DNA of 64,000 nt from the NCBI GenBank assembly GCA_949300365.1, contig CASGEC010000003.1:60918-124917 (forward strand), written 5' to 3'. Positions 50,827 to 60,020 of this stretch are shown here, piece by piece. This stretch comes from an uncultured Bacillota bacterium. GTDB taxonomy: Bacteria > Bacillota_I > Bacilli_A > RFN20 > CAG-288. The position numbers were made by a program, and so were the translations under genes. Within the stretch, counting starts at the first letter, position 1. The number at the start of each line of letters is the position of its first letter. The notes beneath the pieces are model-generated. The model was not told the origin of the DNA and ran no database searches. It saw nothing but the letters and a program-made list of their open reading frames with translations.

Positions 50827-52887
50827 CTACTCTTCCTTGGAAAGATAGTACTCATGGAGTCTTTCCTGGGAGCGGAAGGCCTTCTTCCCGGCCTTGGGTA
50901 CAGGAAGGTACCTTCCCGTGCCATCCACCAAAACAGCCTTGACGTTGTCCGCCATGCCATATTCGACGATCCTCTTCAGCTCCTTCTGGATGTCCGGATC
51001 ATAGACAGGCGTCACGACTTCGATGCGGTTGTAGAGATTCCTGGGCATCCAGTCGGCCGATCCCATGAAATAGAGCGGATTGCCACCGTTCTGGAAGATG
51101 AAGATACGGGAATGCTCCAGATAGCGGTCGATGATGCCGTGGATGCGGATCGTATCGGAAAGACCAGGAATACCCGTGACAAGGGAGCAGTTTCCGCGGA
51201 CAAGAAGATCGATCGGAACGCCCTTGGAGGAAGCCTCGTAGAGGAGCTTGACCATCTCGCGGTCGGTGATGTGGTTGATCTTGATCTGGATCCCGGCCGG
51301 GAGACCGTTCTCCTTGTTCTTTTCCTCGTTCTTGATGAGCTTGCGGAAGACGCTCTGCATCCGATCGGGAGAGACAAGAAGGCTTGCGAAGGTGACACGC
51401 CGGAAAGGCTGCTCGATGAAGTCGAAGAGGGAAGAGACGTCATGCACGATTTTCCTGTTCCCGGTAAAGAGAAGACAATCCGTATACGTCTTGGCATTGC
51501 CCTCGTGGAAGTTTCCGGTCGAAATGATGGAGAGGGCCGTCCCGTCCTTGAAATGGACATAGACGATCTTGCCATGGATCTTGAAGCCTTCCTCACCGGT
51601 GAGGACATTGCAGCCAGCTTCCATGAGCTTCTGTGAGATGGAAATGTTGGAGGATTCATCAAACCGGGCCAAGAGCTCGACAACGGCAGTGACCTTCTTT
51701 CCATTGTGGGCCGCGTTTATCAGGGCGGAGACGACTTGGGATTCCTTGGCCGCGCGATAGATGGTGGCCTTGATGACATCCACTTCCGGGGAGATGGCAC
51801 ATTCCTGCAGGAAGCCGACAAAGGCATTGAAGGATTCATAGGGGACGTGGATAAGAAGGTCCTTCTTGCGGATGCGCTCGATGAGGGATTCCCCATCCCG
51901 GACGACCTTCAGGATATGGCCGTCCCACTTCGGATAGGAAAGGCCCTCGATCTGAAAACGGGGGAATTTCATCAGGTCCTTGTTGTTGTGATACTTTCCG
52001 CTGACGGTGATGAGATCGTCCTTCTCGACATCCAGGCGCTTGAGCAAGGCCTTCTTCAGGTCGGAAGGGATTCCTTCCCCAAAGAGAACACGGACGGGAA
52101 TGCCGCGCTTTCTCTCCCGGACAGCCTGGGAGATGCTCTTCAAAAGGCCTTCCTCAGGATCGGACTCGACTTCCATTTCCGCATCCTTGGTGAACTTGAA
52201 GGCATAGGACTCGAAATGGTCGAATCCCAGGCCGCGGAAGATGAACGGAAGATGATAGCGGACGATGTCATCGATATACATGACATAGCGGTTATTTCCT
52301 TCCGTCCCCAAATCGATGAAGCGGCCGGTGATATGGACCGGAAGCTGGATGAGGGCATAGCTTGCTTCGCCTTCCGGCTTTGTCATCTTCACGGCGAGGT
52401 AGATATGGGAATCGTTTACTTGGCTGAGGTCTGCCCTCTTTGAGAGGACGATAGGATGGATATGCCCGGAAACCTTCTCCAGGAAATAGTCGCGGACGTA
52501 CTTTTGCTGGGCAGGGGAAAGATGCTGTTCATCGACAAGGACGATTCCCTTCGCCTTCAGCTGGTCGAAGATCTCCGTCTTGCAGGCATCGAATTCCTTG
52601 CCATAGGCTTCGGTAAGGGAAATGATCTTCCCCAAGGTCTCCTTTGCTTTCTTCCGCTCTTGGCCAAGGCCCTTGACCTTGCTTGTGGCTATCCTTTTGA
52701 AGGAAGCGACGCGGACCTTGTAGAACTCATCGAGGTTGTTGGAATAGATGCCAAGGAACGAGAGGCGCTCCAAAAGGGGGATGTCCTTCTTTTCCGCCTC
52801 CTGGAGGATGCGGTAATTGAAATACATCCATGAGACATCCCGCTCGACGTAATTCTCCTGGTCCAGTTCCAATCGCTTGCTTTTCAT
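50827..52887 (-). CDS. ppk: Polyphosphate kinase 1
   Basis: 686 residues from the ATG at 52885-52887, with GGGAG 11 bases upstream; GTG and TTG starts a few codons earlier are possible. N-domain with ERDVSWMYFNYRILQEA and GIYSNNLDEFYKVRVASFK (in parts); head domain; two phospholipase-D-like domains with the autophosphorylated His in GFKIHGKIVYVHFKDG (~450) and GNCSLVTGIPGLSDTIRIHGIIDRYLEHSRIF near 580. Builds polyphosphate from ATP at the membrane. Upstream of ppx and probably its partner. Confidence 0.95.
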   Translation of the reverse strand: MKSKRLELDQENYVERDVSWMYFNYRILQEAEKKDIPLLERLSFLGIYSNNLDEFYKVRVASFKRIATSKVKGLGQERKKAKETLGKIISLTEAYGKEFDACKTEIFDQLKAKGIVLVDEQHLSPAQQKYVRDYFLEKVSGHIHPIVLSKRADLSQVNDSHIYLAVKMTKPEGEASYALIQLPVHITGRFIDLGTEGNNRYVMYIDDIVRYHLPFIFRGLGFDHFESYAFKFTKDAEMEVESDPEEGLLKSISQAVRERKRGIPVRVLFGEGIPSDLKKALLKRLDVEKDDLITVSGKYHNNKDLMKFPRFQIEGLSYPKWDGHILKVVRDGESLIERIRKKDLLIHVPYESFNAFVGFLQECAISPEVDVIKATIYRAAKESQVVSALINAAHNGKKVTAVVELLARFDESSNISISQKLMEAGCNVLTGEEGFKIHGKIVYVHFKDGTALSIISTGNFHEGNAKTYTDCLLFTGNRKIVHDVSSLFDFIEQPFRRVTFASLLVSPDRMQSVFRKLIKNEEKNKENGLPAGIQIKINHITDREMVKLLYEASSKGVPIDLLVRGNCSLVTGIPGLSDTIRIHGIIDRYLEHSRIFIFQNGGNPLYFMGSADWMPRNLYNRIEVVTPVYDPDIQKELKRIVEYGMADNVKAVLVDGTGRYLPVPKAGKKAFRSQERLHEYYLSKEE

Positions 52888-52969
52888 GCCGTTGATCACT
52901 CCCAAAAAACATTTATTATTTTATGACAAAAACGTTTAGGAGCCTCAAAAGAGATTGTAAAGAAATCGA

Positions 52970-54223
52970 TCAGCTTTCCAAAGTCGCGTCGCTGGAATCG
53001 GAGAGGAAATCGGTCATGGAATCATCGAAGCTGATGACGAGGTAGATTTTCTTGCCGTCGATGCCCAAGACATGGTCCAAAAGATAGTTCCGGATCGCCT
53101 CATGGCCCTTCTCGTCGTCCAGTTCCGGAGGAACGACAAGGTCGAAAATCAGGTTGACGTAGTCAGGTGCGGAAAGGATGCGGAAATCATGGAAGCGCAA
53201 GGGCTTGGGATATTCCTGGATGGCCTTCTCGATTTCCTGGCGGTATTTTTCGGTATCGGGATCATCGATGAGGATCGGATCCATGTGGACGGTCAGGTTG
53301 ATGTCCAGCTTCTGGAGCGCCTCCCTTTCGATCCCATCGCAGAGGGCGTGGGAGACCATGACGTCCTTCTTGGCATCCACCTCGACATGGATCACGGCAA
53401 AGAGGATCTGTCCATAGGCGTGCATGGTCAGGTCATGGACACCCAAGACGCCATCGTGGGAGATGACAAGGTTGACAAGGGCGTGGATCTTGTCGGCGCT
53501 CGGCTTTTCGCCGATGAGGATCTCCGCCGACTGCTTCAGTATGCCGACTCCCGACATGACAACGAGGATGGCAACGAAGATCGTGAAGGCAAAGTCGACA
53601 CTATAGTTCGTGAAATACGTGATGATGACACCGATGATAACGGTCGATGTCGAGATAACGTCATTAAGGGCATCTCTTCCCAGGGCCTTAAGCTGAATCG
53701 AGTCGATTCTCTTTCCAAGGCTATAGTAAAGACGGGACTGAAGGACCTTAATAAGGATGGCCAAGGATAGGACGACAAGGGTTGCGACATACTCGACATA
53801 AGGGATTTCCGCCTCGACCGGTTTTCCGGTATCGATCATGGACTTCACGAAGGCGACTAGGTCCATGGCACCCTGATAGAGCATGATGCATCCCAAGGCG
53901 ATGATGACGCAGGAGATGACCAAGGAAATGATGTATTCCATCCGCTGATGGCCGAAGGGGTGTTCCATGTCCGGCTTTTTGTTTGCGACCTTGATGCCGA
54001 AGATGGACAGGGCGTTGTTGCCGAAATCCGAGAGGTTGTTCACCGAGTCGGCAATGACGGAGAACAGGCCCATCATGAAGCCGATGGCGATCTTGCCAAG
54101 GAAAAGGATAAGGTTCGAGACAAGGCCGAAGAAGGAGCCCAAAAGACCGTATTTCTCGCGGACGTTGGCATCCTGGACATTTCGGTAGTCCTTGACGAAC
54201 AGACGCAGCAGAAGATTAGTCAT
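52970..54223 (-). CDS. Cation diffusion facilitator (CDF) transporter
   Basis: 417 residues from the ATG at 54221-54223 with GAGG at good spacing. Six helices; the metal site is seen in FSVIADSVNNLSDFGNN (helix 2, ~52-68) and ALGRDALNDVISTSTV (helix 5, ~172-187), and HPFGHQRMEY between helices. The cytoplasmic C-terminal domain is long (~130 residues more than usual), possibly a duplicated dimer domain. Exports Mn, Zn or Co in exchange for protons. A TATAAT box lies at 54246-54251 on the minus strand. Confidence 0.9.
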   Translation of the reverse strand: MTNLLLRLFVKDYRNVQDANVREKYGLLGSFFGLVSNLILFLGKIAIGFMMGLFSVIADSVNNLSDFGNNALSIFGIKVANKKPDMEHPFGHQRMEYIISLVISCVIIALGCIMLYQGAMDLVAFVKSMIDTGKPVEAEIPYVEYVATLVVLSLAILIKVLQSRLYYSLGKRIDSIQLKALGRDALNDVISTSTVIIGVIITYFTNYSVDFAFTIFVAILVVMSGVGILKQSAEILIGEKPSADKIHALVNLVISHDGVLGVHDLTMHAYGQILFAVIHVEVDAKKDVMVSHALCDGIEREALQKLDINLTVHMDPILIDDPDTEKYRQEIEKAIQEYPKPLRFHDFRILSAPDYVNLIFDLVVPPELDDEKGHEAIRNYLLDHVLGIDGKKIYLVISFDDSMTDFLSDSSDATLES

Positions 54224-54291
54224 GTTATACCTCGAAAGCCTAGCTATTATAACGCAAAGAAGGCGTATCGCCATGGAAAGTACAGACAAAG

Positions 54292-54320
54292 AAAAAGCCC
54301 CGGGCCGGAATTTCCCAGGG
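54292..54320 (-). terminator. Terminator of rplM-rpsI
   Basis: On the minus strand CCCTGGG pairs with CCCGGGG (one G-U), followed by CTTTTTC; 22 bases after the rpsI stop. Confidence 0.75.
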
Positions 54321-54342
54321 TTTCTTTGCGGTTCCTTGCGGA

Positions 54343-54750
54343 TTAACGCTTGGAGAACTGCGGAGCCTTACGGGCCTTCTTGAGACCGTACTTCTTTCTC
54401 TCGACGACTCTGCTATCCACAGTGAGATAGCCATGAGCCCTGAGAACAGGACGGTTCTCGGCATTGGCCTTCAGAAGGGATCTGGCGATACCGAGCCTAA
54501 GGGCACCGGCCTGTCCAGAATAGCCGCCTCCGACGATGTTGGCCTTGACGTCGTACTTGCCCTCGGTGTTGGTCACCTTGAAGGGGCCAACGGCGTCGAG
54601 GACGAGGACCTTGTGAGGGAAGTACTCATCGATCTTCTTACCATTGACGATGATGTTTCCCTGACCAGGGGTAATGTAGACGCGGGCGACGGAAGACTTT
54701 CTTCTTCCAACGGCTGAATAGATCAGCTTGTCAGTTTTAATCGTTGCCAT
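54343..54750 (-). CDS. rpsI: 30S ribosomal protein S9
   Basis: 135 residues, usual size. Family marks: AVGRRKSSVARVYITPG, GGGYSGQAGALRLGIARSL (in parts) and the C-terminal KKARKAPQFSKR, which reaches the P-site tRNA. Follows rplM by 3 bases, the universal pairing. Confidence 0.98.
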   Translation of the reverse strand: MATIKTDKLIYSAVGRRKSSVARVYITPGQGNIIVNGKKIDEYFPHKVLVLDAVGPFKVTNTEGKYDVKANIVGGGYSGQAGALRLGIARSLLKANAENRPVLRAHGYLTVDSRVVERKKYGLKKARKAPQFSKR

Positions 54751-54753
54751 GGT

Positions 54754-55209
54754 TTACTTCTCCCTCTTCTTGGTCAACTCGACTTCGATCGGCTTCCTAT
54801 CCTGCTTCTGATGATCGGGTCCGGCATAGACGAACAGCTTACGGATCATCTGCTTGCCGAGGGAGCCCTTGGGGAGCATGCCCCAGACGGCCCTTCTGAC
54901 CATCTCCGTCGGATAGTCCTTCTTCATCACCTTCGCGCTTCTGACTCTGAGTCCGCCATAGGTCTGAGACTTGTTATCGTAGTAGTTCTTCTTGTGGATC
55001 TTGTCTCCGGTCAGCCAAACTTTCGAGCAGTTGACGACGATGACAAAATCACCGCAATCGAAATTGGGGGTGTACTGAGGCTTATTCTTGCCTTGGAGGA
55101 TAACGGCGATTTCGGAGGCTAATCGACCAAGGGGCTTGTCGGCAGCATCCACGACGTACCATTTCTTTGTTACGTCATTCTTCTTGTAAATAGTGGTCTG
55201 GCGTTGCAT
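54754..55209 (-). CDS. rplM: 50S ribosomal protein L13
   Basis: 151 residues. Marks: WYVVDAADKPLGRLASEIA, GKNKPQYTPNFDCGDFVIVVN (in parts), KVWLTGDKIHKKNYYDNK, AVWGMLPKGSLGKQM and VYAGPDHQKQ. AAAGGAT before the ATG. First gene of the L13-S9 operon, with a structured leader. Confidence 0.98.
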   Translation of the reverse strand: MQRQTTIYKKNDVTKKWYVVDAADKPLGRLASEIAVILQGKNKPQYTPNFDCGDFVIVVNCSKVWLTGDKIHKKNYYDNKSQTYGGLRVRSAKVMKKDYPTEMVRRAVWGMLPKGSLGKQMIRKLFVYAGPDHQKQDRKPIEVELTKKREK

Positions 55210-55214
55210 TGTTC

Positions 55215-55265
55215 AATCCTTTCATGATCTAGCAAACTATAAACCTTACCGGGGTGTAGTTCACA
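55215..55265 (-). promoter_or_regulatory. Candidate L13 autoregulatory leader
   Basis: Between promoter and rplM the RNA can form a hairpin with stem AACTA/TAGTT (55235-55261) and inner pairing ACC/GGT. Position and the block GGTAAGGTTTATAGTTTGC fit the known L13 leader of Bacillota, where L13 is thought to bind its own mRNA. Assignment is from memory of that family, not an alignment. Promoter: TAAAAT at 55280-55285, minus strand. Confidence 0.55.
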
Positions 55266-55333
55266 ATTAGCCAACGGATATTTTACCATAGCCGTTACAT
55301 AAAGCAACAATATTTTCCACGGATATCTTTCCT

Positions 55334-55361
55334 TTGAATTTGACCCTTCCGCCTATAGAAT
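55334..55361 (+). promoter_or_regulatory. Promoter of the NAD salvage operon
   Basis: TTGAAT (55334-55339), 16 bases, TAGAAT (55356-55361), 21 bases before the pncB start; AAGAGG follows as ribosome site. Confidence 0.55.
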
Positions 55362-55382
55362 AATAGGAAAAAGAGGTTCGCC

Positions 55383-56825
55383 ATGTTTTATGGGAGAAAT
55401 GAAGCGTTGATGACCGATTTGTACGAGTTGACGATGGCCAACGGCTATTTCCAGACCGGGAATGCCGAAAGGAAGGCCGTCTTCGACGTTTTCTATCGGA
55501 ACAATCCGGACAACGCCAGCTATTCCGTCTTCGCCGGCCTGGAAGATGTCCTTTGCTTCCTTTCCGGACTTTCCTTTTCCAAGGATGATATCGATTATTT
55601 GCGCTGCCTTGGCATCTTTTCCGAGCCTTTCCTTTCCTATCTTTCCGACTATCGCTTCCGCGGGGATGTCTATGCCTTCAAGGAAGGATCCATCGTCTAT
55701 CCCGAGGAGCCCCTTGTCACCATCGTCGCTCCGCTTTTGGATGCCCAGATCGTGGAGACGGCAATCCTTTCCCTGATCAACCACGAATCGCTCATCGCAA
55801 CCAAGGCAAACCGCATTGTCCTTGCGGCAAAGGGAAGGGCCGTCAGCGATTTCGGGGCACGGCGTAGCCATGGCTTTGATGCCGCCGTTTTCGGAGCCAA
55901 GGCCAGCTATATCGGCGGTGTCCAATCGACGGCGACGGTCCTGGCAGGAAAGATGTTTGGCATCCCCGTCAGCGGAACGATGGCCCATTCCTTCGTCATG
56001 GCCTTTGACAATGAATACGATGCCTTCTTGACCTACAGCAAGATCTATCCCGACAACGTCGTTCTCCTTATCGACACCTATGATGTTCTCGGCTCCGGAA
56101 TCCAGAATGCCATCCGTCTGGCCAAGGAATATCTCCATCCCAATGGCCTAAAGCTGAAAGGTGTCCGCATCGATTCGGGAGACTTGGCATACCTTTCAAA
56201 GAAATGCCGTGAGGCTCTGAATTATAACGGCCTAGAAGAAACAAAGATCATCGCTTCCAATTCCTTGGATGAATACAAAATCCGCTCCCTTATCGACCAA
56301 GGAGCAAAGATCGATGCCTTCGGTGTCGGCGAGAATCTCATCACCTCCAAGAGCAATCCCGTCTTCGGGGCCGTCTACAAGCTTGCTGCCATCGAAAAGG
56401 ACGGCAAATTGGTCAATAAGGTCAAGCTCAGCAATGCCGTCGAAAAGATAACGACTCCCTGCTTCAAGGAAGTCTATCGCGTCTTTTCCGGCGGCAAGGC
56501 CATCGCCGACCTTCTGTCCATCAAGGGTGAAGTCGTAGGAGACAAGGATCCTTACCCTGTCGTCTACCCACTCAAGCCCTGGAAGCCGATTGCCTTCTCC
56601 CATGTCGAATATCGGAAGATGCACGAGAAAGTCATGGAAGACGGGAAAATCCTTGTCCCCACGCCGAGCATCCAGGAAAGGAGAGACTATCTCCGCCATC
56701 AGATTGACAACGAGCTTTGGGAAGAAGAGCAACGCTTTGAATACCCACACGTCCACTACCTGGATTTCACCAAGGCCCTCTACGAAGAAAAACTCCGCTT
56801 GGTCAAGGAGAATTCCAATGGGTAG
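55383..56825 (+). CDS. pncB: Nicotinate phosphoribosyltransferase
   Basis: 480 residues. Turns nicotinate and PRPP into nicotinate mononucleotide, the first step of NAD salvage. Family marks: ALMTDLYELTMANGYF at the N-terminus, FGARRSHGFDAAVFGA with the catalytic His (~163), GTMAHSFVMAF, LLIDTYDVLGSG, GVRIDSGDLAYLSKKCR and GVGENLITS. Starts the operon pncB-nadD-nadE; its last bases overlap the nadD start. Confidence 0.97.
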   Translation: MFYGRNEALMTDLYELTMANGYFQTGNAERKAVFDVFYRNNPDNASYSVFAGLEDVLCFLSGLSFSKDDIDYLRCLGIFSEPFLSYLSDYRFRGDVYAFKEGSIVYPEEPLVTIVAPLLDAQIVETAILSLINHESLIATKANRIVLAAKGRAVSDFGARRSHGFDAAVFGAKASYIGGVQSTATVLAGKMFGIPVSGTMAHSFVMAFDNEYDAFLTYSKIYPDNVVLLIDTYDVLGSGIQNAIRLAKEYLHPNGLKLKGVRIDSGDLAYLSKKCREALNYNGLEETKIIASNSLDEYKIRSLIDQGAKIDAFGVGENLITSKSNPVFGAVYKLAAIEKDGKLVNKVKLSNAVEKITTPCFKEVYRVFSGGKAIADLLSIKGEVVGDKDPYPVVYPLKPWKPIAFSHVEYRKMHEKVMEDGKILVPTPSIQERRDYLRHQIDNELWEEEQRFEYPHVHYLDFTKALYEEKLRLVKENSNG

Positions 56826-57435
56826 GCTCGTCCTTCTTGGCGGAACCTTCAATCCGCTTAGCAAGGCCCACGACCGCATCCTAAGGTTTGCCAAGAGAAA
56901 GGCGGGTGCAAAAACGGCAATCCTCTTGCCGACTGCCGATACTTTCCTGACCTCCTGGAAAGGCTTCAAGGAATCCGATATCCTGCCCTTGAAAACACGC
57001 CTAAGGATCCTAAAAAGATACTGCCATAGGCACAAGGATACCCTTTTGGAAACGATCGAGGCCGAAGGAAAAACATCCTCGACATACGATTCCCTCCGTT
57101 TCCTCAAGGAAAAATATCCCGGTCAGGAGATTTTCTTCATCATGGGAAGCGAGAAGATTCCTGAGCTCAATCGTTGGCATGAGAGCGAAAGACTCCTTTT
57201 AGAAAACCATTTCCTGGTCATGAGAAGACATGACGATGATATCCCTTCTCTCCTCTTGCTTCCTCCTATCCGCAAATACCAATCGCATTTCCACTTCCTC
57301 AATGCCGGGGAGGATATCCAGGAAATCTCTTCCACGAAAATCCGCGAAGCCCTGAAAAAGAAGGACATGAAAACCGTCGGGGAACTGACATTCTCATACG
57401 TCATCGACATTCTCAAGGAGGACAACATCATATGA
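56818..57435 (+). CDS. nadD: Nicotinate-mononucleotide adenylyltransferase
   Basis: 205 residues from the ATG at 56818, which overlaps the pncB stop; the frame is open further upstream but that is a shadow of pncB. Adds AMP to nicotinate mononucleotide. Nucleotidyltransferase fold: GGTFNPLSKAHDRIL (~8-22), FFIMGSEKIPELNRWHE (~102-118) and the ISSTKIREAL block (~177-186). The usual (H/T)xGH motif here reads SKAH: the second His is kept but the first His and the Gly are changed, and the usual FDP is FNP. Its place between pncB and nadE fixes the role. Overlaps nadE by 4 bases. Confidence 0.88.
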   Translation: MGRLVLLGGTFNPLSKAHDRILRFAKRKAGAKTAILLPTADTFLTSWKGFKESDILPLKTRLRILKRYCHRHKDTLLETIEAEGKTSSTYDSLRFLKEKYPGQEIFFIMGSEKIPELNRWHESERLLLENHFLVMRRHDDDIPSLLLLPPIRKYQSHFHFLNAGEDIQEISSTKIREALKKKDMKTVGELTFSYVIDILKEDNII

Positions 57436-59333
57436 CTTCACGTTATGGATTCTACAAAGTCGCATCCGCACTCTTTCAGACCCATGTCGCGGATGTCCAA
57501 AAAAACGCCGACGAAATCCGGAAGCTGATTGAAAAAGCCATCCGTGAAGACGTCCAGGTTCTCCTCTTCCCGGAGCTTTCCTTGACAGGCTATACCTGCC
57601 AGGATCTTTTCCTACACCCGGCCCTGACCGAGGAATGCCTCTCCGCGCTCGTGGAAATCGCCCATGAGGTCCCAAAGGACATGCTCGTTTTCGTCGGCCT
57701 TCCCTTACGGATCGTAAACGATCTCTACAACGTCGCCGCCGCCCTCAACAATGGAAAGATCCTGGCTTTCGTGCCAAAGACCTATCTTCCCACGAATGCC
57801 GAATACTATGAAAGAAGGTGGTTCACATCCGGAAACGACCTTCCCGTCAAGGAAGTCTTCTGCCAGGGAGAGCCTATCCCCGTTGGAAACGACATCCTGT
57901 TTTCTCTCGGCGAGCTGAAGGTGGCCTGTGAAATCTGCGAGGATCTGTGGGTCATCAAGCCACCCAGTGAAGATGCCGTCCTTGCCGGCGCCAACCTTAT
58001 CGTCAATCTCTCCGCCTCGGATGAAACCATCTCAAAAAGGGAATATCGAAGAGACCTTGTCCGTCTGACATCCGCAAAGGACTATGCCGCCTATCTCTAT
58101 TGCTCAAGCGGCAGTGGGGAATCCACACAGGATCTTGTCTTCTCCGGGCACCAGCTTCTCTTCGAAGAGGGACGGGAAGTCTTCGACGTCTATGATGAGC
58201 TCGGCCTTCATTTCGGCTATATCGACGTGGATCGGATCCAAAACGACAGGATCCGCAACAAGAGCGCCTTTTCCTGCTCTGCGGACAAGGACTTCACGGT
58301 CATGGAAATCCCATCGGACAGAACGCTTTCCTGCCTCCCGGAGAAAGTCGATCCCCATCCGTTCCTGGTGTCTGGTCCCTCACGCCTAGCTCGCTCCCGG
58401 GAAATTCGACAGCTGCAGGCCAAAGGCCTTTTGACGAGGCTAAAGAACATCGGCATCAAGAAAGTCGTCATAGGTGTCAGCGGTGGCTTGGACTCCACTT
58501 TGGCCCTTCTTGTCTGCAAGGAAGCCTTCGATCGACTCGGCTATCCAACAAAGGACATTCACGCCTTCTCCATGCCATCCAAAGCGACAAGTGAGACGAC
58601 TTTCTCAAATGCCAAGAAATTGATTGATGAGATCGGATCCATGTATCACGAGATTCATATCGGAGAAATGCTCCAACAGCATCTTAATGATATTAAACAT
58701 CCCTTCGGCCTTTACGACACGACATACGAAAACGCCCAAGCACGCATCCGCACGCTTGTCCTGATGGACGAGAGCAACAAGCTCAATGGAATCGTTGTCG
58801 GAACGGCAGACCTCAGCGAAGCCTGCCTTGGCTTTTCGACATACAACGGGGATCACATGTCCATGTACGCCGTCAACATCTCGATCCCGAAGACCCTCGT
58901 GCGTGCCCTGATCGTGGACTATGCCGAAGACCATCCGGAATTCAAAGAAATCCTCACGGCCATCGTCGATACTCCTATCTCTCCCGAACTTGTCCCAGGA
59001 AAGGATGGTCAAATCGTCCAGAAGACGGAGGAAATCATCGGAAGCTATGACTTACATGATTTCTTCATTTTCCACTTCCTGAGGAACGGCTTTAGCAAGG
59101 ACAAGATTCTTGCCTTGGCAAAGGTCGCCTTCCCGAACACGCCGGAAAGACAGATCGAGGAAACCTTGGACATCTTCTTCAGCCGCTTCTTCAGCCAGCA
59201 GTTCAAGCGAAGCTGCCTCCCTGATGGCGTCAAGGTCGGCTCTGTTGCCATCTCGCCGCGTGGGGATTGGCGAATGCCAAGCGATGTCTCAAAATCGAAT
59301 AGCTTCAATCCAATAAAGAAGAAGAACGACTAG
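57432..59333 (+). CDS. nadE: Glutamine-dependent NAD+ synthetase
   Basis: 633 residues, the long two-domain form. N-terminal nitrilase-type glutaminase with the triad Glu48 (LLFPELSLTGY), Lys116 (VPKTYLP) and Cys169 (EICEDLW) makes ammonia; the C-terminal synthetase (~330-633) has the pyrophosphate loop GVSGGLDSTLALL (~344) and VVGTADLSEACLGF. Makes NAD from nicotinate adenine dinucleotide. Last gene of pncB-nadD-nadE, start codon overlapping nadD (ATGA). The three together convert nicotinate to NAD. Confidence 0.97.
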   Translation: MTSRYGFYKVASALFQTHVADVQKNADEIRKLIEKAIREDVQVLLFPELSLTGYTCQDLFLHPALTEECLSALVEIAHEVPKDMLVFVGLPLRIVNDLYNVAAALNNGKILAFVPKTYLPTNAEYYERRWFTSGNDLPVKEVFCQGEPIPVGNDILFSLGELKVACEICEDLWVIKPPSEDAVLAGANLIVNLSASDETISKREYRRDLVRLTSAKDYAAYLYCSSGSGESTQDLVFSGHQLLFEEGREVFDVYDELGLHFGYIDVDRIQNDRIRNKSAFSCSADKDFTVMEIPSDRTLSCLPEKVDPHPFLVSGPSRLARSREIRQLQAKGLLTRLKNIGIKKVVIGVSGGLDSTLALLVCKEAFDRLGYPTKDIHAFSMPSKATSETTFSNAKKLIDEIGSMYHEIHIGEMLQQHLNDIKHPFGLYDTTYENAQARIRTLVLMDESNKLNGIVVGTADLSEACLGFSTYNGDHMSMYAVNISIPKTLVRALIVDYAEDHPEFKEILTAIVDTPISPELVPGKDGQIVQKTEEIIGSYDLHDFFIFHFLRNGFSKDKILALAKVAFPNTPERQIEETLDIFFSRFFSQQFKRSCLPDGVKVGSVAISPRGDWRMPSDVSKSNSFNPIKKKND

Positions 59334-59448
59334 CCCATCCTAAGACACTGCCGATATCGGCCCAGGGATCGGCTTGGTCCAGCGGATTTTTGGACAGCGA
59401 GATCCTTTTCCATGTTTTTTATCTAGGCACTTTTTCGCAAACAGATAC

Positions 59449-59471
59449 AAAAAAAGCCCGGACCCCCGGGC
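59449..59471 (-). terminator. Terminator on the minus strand after the 80-aa membrane protein
   Basis: GCCCGG/CCGGGC stem with a 4-base loop (59456-59471), followed on the minus strand by T7. It lies 160 bases beyond the stop codon at 59631. The stretch 59334-59630 otherwise holds no gene; a clear plus-strand terminator for nadE was not seen, only the dyad GCCGAT/ATCGGC near 59350-59373. Confidence 0.75.
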
Positions 59472-59630
59472 AGATTTCGCATTCATGGTGCCCCGTGCCA
59501 GGAACAAATACCGGTCTAATTCTTGGAAATCCATCGAAAAAATGGAATATTTGGCTTTTTTCGATACCTAGATGCGGCGATGTCTTCATTTTGGGGACGT
59601 TTTCACCGACTACGCACCATCCCTTTCATT

Positions 59631-59873
59631 CTATTTCCGATGGCTCTTCCCCTCCGTCCCTATCTTCCAAGGCCAAATAGGAGGAATGCTCTTTCCCATA
59701 GCCTTTCGGATCGTGGCAAACCACCACCAGAAGAGGAGGAAATAGGGAATCTCGAAGAGAATGGCGAAGATCCATCGCAGGACCAGCTTCAGCGTGGGGA
59801 ACCAGACGGATAGGACGAGCAGGACGAGCCCGACGACGGCAACGACGATCAAAGCGACCAAGAATCCATTCAT
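59631..59873 (-). CDS. Small membrane protein, paralogue of the surface protein's C-terminal module
   Basis: 80 residues. Two hydrophobic stretches (~4-25 and 30-57) and a basic tail. The block WFPTLKLVLRWIFAIL...FWWWFATIRKAMGKSIPPIWPWK lines up with the C-terminal end of the protein encoded at 60541-62734 (FFPILKGVLRGLLYVV...WWWLALIRKAQGEELPPLWPF). Family and function not recognised. ATG with AAGGAG 10 bases upstream. It stands alone, separated from the related operon by the two candidate small RNAs. Confidence 0.65.
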   Translation of the reverse strand: MNGFLVALIVVAVVGLVLLVLSVWFPTLKLVLRWIFAILFEIPYFLLFWWWFATIRKAMGKSIPPIWPWKIGTEGKSHRK

Positions 59874-59891
59874 TTTTTCTTTTCTCCTTTC

Positions 59892-59919
59892 TTGATACGA
59901 TTTTTCTTTCTGCTAGAAT
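59892..59919 (+). promoter_or_regulatory. Promoter of candidate small RNA 1
   Basis: TTGATA (59892-59897), 16 bases, TAGAAT (59914-59919) on the plus strand, in a region without plus-strand genes. Confidence 0.55.
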
Positions 59920-59925
59920 GACTTC

Positions 59926-59970
59926 ACGGGGACCTCGCTGATGGCCCGGGAATGGACCGGGTCCTCTTTT
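59926..59970 (+). ncRNA. Candidate small RNA 1
   Basis: About 45 bases from the promoter above to a T4 run. It folds either as GGACC/GGTCC (59930-59934 with 59960-59964) or as the tight hairpin CCCGG/CCGGG (59945-59961). No reading frame of note. It lies antisense to the leader of the 80-aa membrane protein gene. Could be a regulatory RNA or only a short attenuator transcript. Confidence 0.4.
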
Positions 59971-59985
59971 CGTTTGCTGGGATTG

Positions 59986-60014
59986 TTGACTTCCTTCCTC
60001 TTTTGGGGTATATT
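59986..60014 (+). promoter_or_regulatory. Promoter of candidate small RNA 2
   Basis: TTGACT (59986-59991), exactly 17 bases, TATATT (60009-60014): the best promoter match in the region, and no gene follows it on this strand. Confidence 0.65.
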
Positions 60015-60020
60015 TCAGAA

